Source: Actinomycetota bacterium
GTDB lineage: Bacteria; Actinomycetota; Thermoleophilia; Gaiellales; Gaiellaceae
Assembly: GCA_013694685.1 (NCBI GenBank)
Contig: JACDBY010000480.1
Span: 1 to 6,497, forward strand
Length of the DNA: 6,497 bases
Direction of reading: 5' to 3'
Part shown: positions 1 through 4,079 of the stretch, piece after piece
Numbering within the stretch: position 1 is the first letter of the stretch
How the letters are laid out: the number at the start of each line of letters is the position of its first letter
Position numbers and translations under genes: made by a program
Notes under the pieces: generated by a model
Seen by the model: the letters and a program-made list of their open reading frames with translations, nothing else
What the model was told of the DNA's origin: nothing
The model's database searches: none

Positions 1-5
1 GCGGC

Positions 6-452
6 ATGGCACGCAAGGACGACTTCACCGAGGACGAGTGGACGACGCTGCAGAAGGGGATCACCGGGGCGGGCATGCTCGTCTCGACCGGGCACCGCGA
101 CTTCACCGACAGCTTCGGCGAGGCGGCGGCCCTCGCGCGCGAGCTCGTGACGCAGCGGCAGGAGGGTGCGACCGAGCTGCTCCGCGAGCTCGCCGAAGCT
201 CGCGGATCGGGCTTCGGCTTCGTCACCTCGCCAAATGAGCTCGAGGAGGGGACGCTGCAGGCGCTCGGCGAGGCGGTGACCATCCTCTCGAGCAAGGCTC
301 CCGACGAGGTCGAGGCGTATCGGGAGCTCGTACTCGGTGTGGCCGAGAAGGTCGCCGAGGCCAAGGGCGGCGTCCGCGACGAGGAGACTGCCGTGATCGA
401 GAAGCTTCGTGGCGCACTCGGGACGGCCACCGCGGATCCCGGCCACGGATAG
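6..452 (+). CDS. Small helical protein, possibly TerB-like, function unknown
   Basis: The frame encodes 148 residues from an ATG five bases into the window, so the upstream ribosome site is mostly out of view and the start is only probable. No signal peptide, membrane segment or cysteine is present, so a soluble cytoplasmic protein is expected. It is rich in Ala, Glu and Leu and looks all-helical. The second half (about residues 85-138) has a helix pair of the form EAV-(x)n-EVEAYRELVLGVAEKVAEA followed by GGVRDEETAVIEKL. This resembles the acidic helical repeat of the TerB/tellurite-resistance fold, where a 'D-E-E' turn precedes the last helix. That resemblance comes from pattern memory only. 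No ter operon partners are nearby. It is convergent with the lexA unit, 47 bases away. Real gene: very likely. TerB relation: tentative. Confidence 0.8.
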   Translation: MARKDDFTEDEWTTLQKGITGAGMLVSTGHRDFTDSFGEAAALARELVTQRQEGATELLRELAEARGSGFGFVTSPNELEEGTLQALGEAVTILSSKAPDEVEAYRELVLGVAEKVAEAKGGVRDEETAVIEKLRGALGTATADPGHG

Positions 453-486
453 CCGCGCGGCCTCGCCTTCCCCGAGCTCGAGCCCA

Positions 487-516
487 GGTTCTCCGGACCC
501 TAGATCGTCCGGAACC
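487..516. terminator. Possible bidirectional terminator hairpin between convergent genes
   Basis: An imperfect inverted repeat lies between the two convergent genes and covers the stop codon of the zinc-ribbon gene. GGTT (487-490) pairs with AACC (513-516), and CCGGAC (493-498) pairs with GTCCGG (507-512), with a two-base CT bulge and an 8-base loop. There is no T-tract on either side, so it would have to act as a tail-less terminator of the kind proposed in high-GC bacteria, or only as an mRNA 3'-end stabiliser. Its location is the main support. Confidence 0.3.
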
Positions 517-712
517 CGATTGCCTCGGGTAGTACGACCTCGGGCACGTCGCGCCCGTCGGCGAGCAGCGAGCGGCACTCCGGGCAGGCCAGAACGCCAC
601 GCAGGCGCATCATGAACTCACCGCACGTGAGGCACTCGAGGCTCGCGCCGCGCGAGAGCGCAAGGAGCTCCTGGTCGAGCGTCCGTGCGAACGCTGAGAC
701 GTCCGTGCTCAT
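500..712 (-). CDS. Small zinc-ribbon protein co-encoded with lexA
   Basis: This is a 70-residue protein with one four-cysteine metal site: C27-L-T-C30, then twelve residues, then C43-P-E-C46. The CxxC-x12-CxxC layout is a classic zinc ribbon. An amphipathic helix (about residues 5-22) precedes it and a hydrophobic tail with little predicted structure follows. There is no membrane segment, so it should be cytoplasmic. Its ATG (710-712) overlaps the lexA stop TGA (709-711) in an ATGA arrangement, so it is almost certainly translated by coupling from lexA mRNA and should share its SOS control. The function is not recognised. A nucleic-acid or protein-binding accessory is the generic expectation for such a ribbon, but nothing here shows a partner. 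Nearly all residues outside the ribbon are uninformative. Confidence 0.8.
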   Translation of the reverse strand: MSTDVSAFARTLDQELLALSRGASLECLTCGEFMMRLRGVLACPECRSLLADGRDVPEVVLPEAIGFRTI

Positions 713-1353
713 CGCAGGCTCCGGAACACCCCCACGACCTTCCCGAGCACCTGGACGTGGTCGGCGTAGATCGGCTCGAGCGCGGCGTTCTCCGGCTGCA
801 GGCGGATGCGGCCGTCGGGCTCGCGATGGAAGGTCTTCACCGTCGCCTCGTCGGCAGACTCGTCGTCACCGACGAGGGCCACCACCACATCGCCCGTGCG
901 GGCATCGTCACGACGCTGGACGACGATCGTGTCGCCGTCGAGGATGCCGGCCTCGATCATCGAGTCGCCGTGCACCGTCAGCAGGAAGTCGGCACCGCGT
1001 CCGAGGGACTCCGGCACCGTCACGACGTCCTCGACGTTCTCCTCCGCGAGGAGCGGGCCACCGGCTGCGACGCGGCCGAGCAGCGGCAGACGCGGAAGCT
1101 CGGCCGCGGCGGGCCGGGCCTCGACGCGGCGGTGACCGGTCAGCTCGATCGCGCGCGGCTTGGTCGGGTCGCGCTTGATGAGCCCCACGCGCTCGAGATT
1201 CGCGAGGTGCGCATGCACGGTCGACGGCGAGGCGAGGCCGACCTCCTCGCCGATCTCGCGCACGGTCGGGGGATAGCCATGCCCGTCGACGTACGTGATG
1301 AGGAACTGCCAGATCTCCTGTTGACGCGCGGTAAGCGGGATGTCGGCCGGCAC
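709..1353 (-). CDS. lexA: LexA repressor, SOS regulator with self-cleaving S24 domain
   Basis: LexA represses DNA-damage genes and inactivates itself by RecA-stimulated autocleavage. From the chosen GTG the protein has 214 residues, a normal family length. The N-terminal winged helix-turn-helix covers about residues 5-70, with PPTVREIGEEVG (28-39) followed by the recognition helix SPSTVHAHLANLE (42-54). The cleavage region reads GRVAAGGPLL, placing the scissile bond at A97-G98. The catalytic pair of the S24 peptidase domain is S131 (HGDSM) and K173 (ATVK). The open frame continues 74 codons upstream, but the GTG at 1351-1353 is preceded by AGGAGG with 6-base spacing and begins the conserved N-terminus, so the longer start is rejected. 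Its own promoter carries a LexA operator, so autoregulation is expected. The downstream zinc-ribbon gene overlaps by four bases. Confidence 0.97.
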   Translation of the reverse strand: MPADIPLTARQQEIWQFLITYVDGHGYPPTVREIGEEVGLASPSTVHAHLANLERVGLIKRDPTKPRAIELTGHRRVEARPAAAELPRLPLLGRVAAGGPLLAEENVEDVVTVPESLGRGADFLLTVHGDSMIEAGILDGDTIVVQRRDDARTGDVVVALVGDDESADEATVKTFHREPDGRIRLQPENAALEPIYADHVQVLGKVVGVFRSLR

Positions 1354-1359
1354 GGGTCG

Positions 1360-1365
1360 CCTCCT
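1360..1365 (-). promoter_or_regulatory. Strong lexA ribosome binding site (AGGAGG)
   Basis: On the minus strand AGGAGG lies six bases before the GTG start of lexA. It fixes the start codon, which would otherwise be ambiguous because the frame stays open far upstream. It is the clearest Shine-Dalgarno sequence in the window; several neighbouring genes have none. Confidence 0.9.
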
Positions 1366-1374
1366 AAGGTTTCG

Positions 1375-1390
1375 ACGAACGTATGTTCGT
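1375..1390. promoter_or_regulatory. LexA operator (SOS box) controlling lexA
   Basis: ACGAACGTATGTTCGT is a 16-base dyad with six-base perfect arms around GTAT. Its inner 14 bases fit the Bacillus/actinobacterial SOS consensus CGAACRNRYGTTYG at every position, a consensus known for LexA of this type. It begins five bases downstream of the predicted -10 hexamer, over the expected transcription start, where bound repressor would block initiation. It lies 22 bases upstream of the lexA start codon. I see no second GAAC-N4-GTTC site elsewhere in the window. Confidence 0.92.
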
Positions 1391-1395
1391 TGGAA

Positions 1396-1424
1396 AGCGT
1401 AGAGCTCCTGCCGGACGGCGTCAA
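1396..1424 (-). promoter_or_regulatory. lexA promoter, sigma-A/70 type
   Basis: On the minus strand TTGACG (1424-1419) and TACGCT (1401-1396) are separated by exactly 17 bases. The -35 box matches TTGACA in five of six positions, and the -10 keeps the key TA...T pattern. Initiation would fall near 1389, inside the LexA operator, giving a leader of about 35 bases with the AGGAGG site. Spacing and operator position agree, so I regard this as a good promoter prediction. Confidence 0.7.
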
Positions 1425-1493
1425 CCCGACGGCAACCCGCCGTCACTGCTTCGGGGCGACATGGGCGAGACATGCCTCGCCGCAACGGGTTCT

Positions 1494-1535
1494 CATGCAC
1501 GAGAAAGGGGCCACATGGCCCCTTTCTCGTGCATG
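1494..1535 (-). terminator. Perfect 20-bp inverted repeat, terminator of the tRNA-Leu transcript
   Basis: Bases 1494-1513 are the exact reverse complement of 1516-1535, with only CA between them (about a four-base loop in RNA). The core is GGGGCC-N4-GGCCCC followed by TTTCT on either strand, so it could terminate in both directions. It starts at the last two bases of the mature tRNA (C72 and the discriminator A), immediately after the secG-tRNA unit and before the lexA promoter. That is the right place to end tRNA transcription and insulate lexA. The T-tract is short and lies within the outer stem, so efficiency is inferred, not shown. Confidence 0.7.
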
Positions 1536-1618
1536 CGCTGGAGAGGACTTGAACCTCCACGACCGCAATGGCCACCAGGCCCTCAACCTGGCGCGTCTAC
1601 CAATTCCGCCACCAGCGC
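1534..1618 (-). tRNA. tRNA-Leu with anticodon GAG
   Basis: The minus strand folds into an 85-base class II tRNA. The acceptor stem is GCGCTGG paired with CCAGCGC, followed by discriminator A, as in leucine tRNAs. The D-arm contains GGCGGAATTGGTAGACGC. The anticodon arm is CCAGG-TTGAGGG-CCTGG, giving anticodon GAG (plus-strand bases 1582-1584), which reads CUC and CUU codons. A long variable arm (about TGGCCATTGCGGTCGT) precedes the T-arm GGAGGTTCAAGTCCTCT. The 3' CCA is not encoded: the sequence after the discriminator is TGC, so CCA must be added by a nucleotidyltransferase. It sits 40 bases after secG on the same strand. Confidence 0.97.
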
Positions 1619-1629
1619 GTGGAACGAGA

Positions 1630-1635
1630 ATGATA
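1630..1635 (-). promoter_or_regulatory. Possible -10 box upstream of tRNA-Leu
   Basis: TATCAT on the minus strand ends twelve bases before the tRNA 5' end, so initiation would fall about five bases upstream of the mature tRNA. There is no convincing -35 hexamer 16-18 bases further upstream, in the GC-rich spacer after secG. The tRNA may therefore have its own weak promoter or be processed from a secG transcript. Confidence 0.35.
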
Positions 1636-1658
1636 GCGGCCGTCGGCCCGGCGCCCGC

Positions 1659-1880
1659 TTACGCGAGCACGCGGTACAGCACCACGGTGTTTGCCGTGAA
1701 GAGCGCCGAGACGAGGACCGTGAGCCGTGTCAGGTTCCGCTCGACGATGTGCGTGCCACCCTGCGAGGTCGGTGTGAAGCCGATTCCGCCGAAGCCGGCC
1801 TCCCGTCCCGAGTGCATGAGCACGAGGGTCACGAGGGCCGCACCGAGAAGCACCTGGAGAACCGCGAAGACCGGGATCAT
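1659..1880 (-). CDS. secG: SecG, preprotein translocase membrane subunit
   Basis: SecG is the small accessory subunit of the SecYEG channel in the inner membrane. The 73-residue protein has the family pattern: a first membrane helix (about residues 2-22, VFAVLQVLLGAALVTLVLM), a cytoplasmic loop HSGREAGFGGIGF that corresponds to the conserved Gly-rich segment, and a second helix (about 51-70). The ATG at 1878-1880 places the first helix directly at the N-terminus, as is usual. An in-frame GTG at 1961 would add 27 basic, low-complexity residues without a ribosome site, and I reject it. No Shine-Dalgarno precedes the ATG, but a TACCAT -10-like hexamer lies ten bases upstream, so the mRNA may be almost leaderless. 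tRNA-Leu follows after 40 bases. Confidence 0.88.
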   Translation of the reverse strand: MIPVFAVLQVLLGAALVTLVLMHSGREAGFGGIGFTPTSQGGTHIVERNLTRLTVLVSALFTANTVVLYRVLA

Positions 1881-1990
1881 CGGAGCGCTGATGGTACCGG
1901 CCGCGATCAGGCTCGTTCGCGAAGCGCCTCTTCGCGGCTGCAACCCGAGACGGTCGGTCACCGACGGTCACGCGGTACGCTCGCCGAGAG
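1881..1990. promoter_or_regulatory. Divergent promoter region between secG and the 68-residue gene
   Basis: This 110-base region drives two divergent genes. Toward secG, TACCAT (1896-1891 on the minus strand) ends ten bases before the ATG. Toward the plus-strand gene, TACGCT (1976-1981) ends nine bases before the ATG and is the same hexamer as the lexA -10. Both positions predict starts within a few bases of the initiation codon, and neither gene has a Shine-Dalgarno sequence. Neither side has a good -35 box. A 7-bp hairpin CGCGAAG/CTTCGCG (1918-1924 with 1930-1936) and GGTCAC repeated at 1956 and 1966, exactly ten bases apart, could be regulator sites. No regulator is identifiable. Confidence 0.4.
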
Positions 1991-2197
1991 ATGGCTGCCG
2001 GCGACGAGGCTCGCGCGAAGATCCAGCGCCTCCTCGTGACGGGTGACAACAGGCTCAAGCAAGGCGTTGCCCGCGAGAAGGTGCGCGAGAGCTACGAGCA
2101 GGCGCTCGCTGTCGCCCGCGAAGCGGGACTCGAGGACGCCGTGCGGCCGCTCGTCGAGCTCCGACTCGCCGATCTCGACGCGTCCGCCTCCGACTGA
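1991..2197 (+). CDS. Small helical, TPR-like protein, function unknown
   Basis: This 68-residue acidic/basic protein has no cysteine, signal peptide or membrane segment. The middle (about residues 25-63, REKVRESYEQALAVAREAGL then a second helix ending VELRLADL) reads as a helix-turn-helix pair. It resembles a single tetratricopeptide-like unit (small residues before the 'YEQALAVAREAGL' helix) and could mediate protein contacts. Charge distribution and Ala/Leu spacing look like real coding sequence. No Shine-Dalgarno is present: the GAGAG touches the ATG and is too close to work. A leaderless start from the TACGCT hexamer is plausible. It is divergent from secG and 93 bases upstream of the aquaporin gene. 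I do not recognise a named family. Confidence 0.72.
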   Translation: MAAGDEARAKIQRLLVTGDNRLKQGVAREKVRESYEQALAVAREAGLEDAVRPLVELRLADLDASASD

Positions 2198-2217
2198 GTG
2201 CGGCGCTCGGCGCATCG

Positions 2218-2253
2218 ACGACAGCCGGTCGATTCGTCAGACTGACGGTCGTC
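2218..2253. other. Nested inverted repeat upstream of the aquaporin gene
   Basis: Two dyads are nested in the gap between the 68-residue gene and the aquaporin. The inner one is CGTCAG-A-CTGACG (2235-2247), and the outer arms are GACGAC (2218-2223) and GTCGTC (2248-2253). The one-base centre suits a protein-binding palindrome better than an RNA hairpin. I see no clear promoter beside it. It could be an operator for aquaporin expression or chance in GC-rich DNA. Confidence 0.3.
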
Positions 2254-2290
2254 CCCCAACCACTCGGAAGCAGAAGGGAGCCAAGGCCCC

Positions 2291-3034
2291 ATGGGGAAGA
2301 TGCAGAAGTACCTGGCGGAGGCGCTCGGCACCTTCGCGCTCGTCGGCGTCGGCACGTTCGCGATCGTCTCCGCCTCGGCCGGGGACGCGCTCGGGATCGT
2401 GTCGATCGCGCTCGGCTTCGGTCTCGCTCTGCTGATCGGTCTCTACGCGTTCGGCGAGGTGTCGGGTGGCCACTTCAACCCGGCGGTCTCGCTTGCGATG
2501 TTCCTCGACCGCCGTATCACGTTGGACGACCTGATCGGCTACGTCGTCTCGCAGTTCGTCGGCGCGATCGGCGCCGCGGTCGTCGTCCTGATCGCCCTGA
2601 ACGACGAGGCGGTGGCGGGAACGACGACCCAGTCCGGCGACAACTGGGCCGGCATCGTCGTCGAGGTGGTGTTCACGGCGCTCTTCGTCGCGGTAATCCT
2701 GCAGTCCTCGAAGAGCGAGCGCGTGCGGGGCAGCGCTCTCATCGCGATCCCGCTCGCACTCGTGGCGATCCACGTCGCCGCAATTCCGATCAGCGGCGCG
2801 TCGGTCAACCCGGCGCGGAGCTTCGGGCCGGCTCTGATCGGGACGGAATTCAACGACTTCTGGATCTACCTGATCGCACCGCCGATCGGCGCCGTGATCG
2901 GCTGGATCGTGCACAAAGTGGTCGTGCAGGGCGACACGAACCTGCGGGACGACCTCGACCATGTCCGTGGTCGGCCCGGGGCCGATCGCGCCACACAGCC
3001 GACGAGGGTCGAGGAGCGCGACACGCCCTCGTAG
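2291..3034 (+). CDS. Aquaporin of the MIP family, AqpZ-like
   Basis: This 247-residue membrane channel is expected to pass water, perhaps with small neutral solutes. Six hydrophobic membrane segments and two half-helices are visible. Both signature loops are intact: GGHFNPAVS with NPA at 63-65 and SVNPARS with NPA at 173-175. By alignment from memory with E. coli AqpZ, the selectivity filter is F43, H161, A170 and R176. Phe, His and Arg are the water-channel set, while AqpZ has Thr at the third place, so the pore is water-type and not glycerol-type. An unusually long, charged, hydrophilic tail (about 35 residues, rich in Arg and Asp) follows the last helix. AGAAGGGAG (2272-2280) lies ten bases before the ATG. 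A second ATG three codons later has no properly spaced site. The stop is one base from that of the convergent glycosyltransferase gene. Confidence 0.95.
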   Translation: MGKMQKYLAEALGTFALVGVGTFAIVSASAGDALGIVSIALGFGLALLIGLYAFGEVSGGHFNPAVSLAMFLDRRITLDDLIGYVVSQFVGAIGAAVVVLIALNDEAVAGTTTQSGDNWAGIVVEVVFTALFVAVILQSSKSERVRGSALIAIPLALVAIHVAAIPISGASVNPARSFGPALIGTEFNDFWIYLIAPPIGAVIGWIVHKVVVQGDTNLRDDLDHVRGRPGADRATQPTRVEERDTPS

Positions 3035-3035
3035 C

Positions 3036-4073
3036 TCAGGCACTCGCCGCGGGGGCGTCTGCGCTCGCCCCCGCTGCGTGCTCGAGCAGACCTTCGATCA
3101 GCTCCGCCCGCCGCTGGATGTCGTGGGGCTCGGCCGCTGCTCGCGCGGCGAGATTGGGTCGCGGCATGGCGGCGGCCGTGGCGAGCGCGGCTGCGAGCCC
3201 GTCCTCGTCCCGCGGGTCGACGAGCACGCCCGCCGCAGACGGCACGTACTCCGGCGGACCACCGACCGAGGTCGCGACGACCGTGCGACCGGACGCCATC
3301 GCCTCGAGCGTCGAGAGGCCGAAGGGCTCGACGAGGCTCGGCTGGCAGACGACGTCCGCCGCCCGGAACCAGAGCGGCATCTCCGCGTGCGAGACAGGGC
3401 CGTGCAGCGTCACTCCGGGCATGCCCTCGAGCGCGCTGCGGAGCGGTCCGTCGCCGACGAACGCGAGTGAGCCTTCACCGCGACCCACGAAGACACGAGC
3501 GAGCCGGCGCACGTTCTTCCGCTCGCTGAGCGAGCCGGCGCAGAGGAAGCCGGTTCCGCCGGGATGCCAGCCAAGCTCCTCGCGGGCGGCGTCCCGTTCG
3601 CCGGGCCGGAAGCGGTCGAGGTCGACGCCGCAGTCGATCACCTCCGTCCGGCCGCTCGACTCGGGCACCACTCCCTCGAGCCGGCGACGAAGCCAGTCGG
3701 AGACGGCGACGACGCCCGCTGCCCTGCGGACGGCGAGCCGGGTCGCCGCCCGGACGAGCCCTGAGCGGCGCGCGTTCTCGACGTCCTGACCGTGGGCGGT
3801 GAGGAGGGCGGGGGCGCGACCGGCGAGCACGCCGAGGAGGCCGGCCGGGACGAGGAAGTGTGCGTAGACGACGTCGGGGCGGAAGCGGTGGGCTGTTCGA
3901 ACGACATCCCGAGCGAGGGTGAGGTGCCGGAACCGCGCCCCGCGCCGGTCGACCACGGCCCGCGCGAGCTCGTGACCCCTGGCGGCGAGCGCCGTCTCGA
4001 GGTCGGCGACGAAGGTGCCGAGCGACGGCTCGTCTGCGCTCGGGTACATCTGCGAGACGAGGAGGATGCGCAA
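3036..4073 (-). CDS. GT4-family (GT-B fold) glycosyltransferase
   Basis: This 345-residue protein is a retaining glycosyltransferase that moves a sugar from a nucleotide-sugar donor. The acceptor is unknown; cell-envelope glycolipid or polysaccharide synthesis at the cytoplasmic membrane face is usual for the family. The N-terminal Rossmann domain opens MRILLVSQMYPSADEP, with a G-rich loop SLGTFV (17-22). Linker residues lead to the donor-binding domain with GSLSERKNV (180-188, basic R185/K186 contacting donor phosphates), FVGDGPLR (205-212) and the E-x7-E signature EPFGLSTLE (E249, E257), followed by ASGRTVVATSVGGPPEYV. The start is TTG, six bases after the stop of the upstream gene in the same frame, with no Shine-Dalgarno, so coupled translation is likely. 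It is slightly short for GT4 and ends in an Ala-rich tail. Confidence 0.92.
   Translation of the reverse strand: MRILLVSQMYPSADEPSLGTFVADLETALAARGHELARAVVDRRGARFRHLTLARDVVRTAHRFRPDVVYAHFLVPAGLLGVLAGRAPALLTAHGQDVENARRSGLVRAATRLAVRRAAGVVAVSDWLRRRLEGVVPESSGRTEVIDCGVDLDRFRPGERDAAREELGWHPGGTGFLCAGSLSERKNVRRLARVFVGRGEGSLAFVGDGPLRSALEGMPGVTLHGPVSHAEMPLWFRAADVVCQPSLVEPFGLSTLEAMASGRTVVATSVGGPPEYVPSAAGVLVDPRDEDGLAAALATAAAMPRPNLAARAAAEPHDIQRRAELIEGLLEHAAGASADAPAASA
3049..3074. terminator. Possible terminator hairpin inside the end of the glycosyltransferase gene
   Basis: GCGGGGGCG (3049-3057) pairs perfectly with CGCCCCCGC (3066-3074) around an 8-base loop, giving a nine-pair stem made only of G and C. 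It begins 14 bases after the aquaporin stop and lies within the last dozen codons of the convergent gene. The two stops are only one base apart, so any terminator must sit inside coding sequence. There is no T-tract, which leaves termination uncertain. It also encodes part of the low-complexity Ala/Gly/Ser tail. Confidence 0.4.
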
Positions 4074-4079
4074 CAGGCG

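Noticed and set aside
1464..1481. Second hairpin GGCGAG-N6-CTCGCC between lexA and tRNA-Leu
   Set aside because: A six-pair stem is expected by chance in DNA this GC-rich, there is no T-tract, and the adjacent 20-bp repeat already explains termination.
1354..1575. N-terminal extension of LexA by 74 residues
   Set aside because: It would cross the promoter, the SOS operator, the ribosome binding site and part of the tRNA. The GTG at 1351-1353 has AGGAGG at ideal spacing.
1881..1961. GTG start at 1961 adding 27 residues to SecG
   Set aside because: The extra residues are Arg/Gly-rich, unlike the SecG N-terminus, and no ribosome site precedes the GTG.
685..2046. Long plus-strand open frame of 453 codons
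   Set aside because: It runs antisense through lexA, the tRNA and secG, whose functions are unmistakable. Its product is compositionally odd and matches no motif; it is a GC-driven shadow frame.
2237..3043. Minus-strand open frame of 268 codons opposite the aquaporin
   Set aside because: The product is an Asp/Arg/His-rich string mirroring hydrophobic codons of the aquaporin, which has both NPA motifs and a ribosome site.
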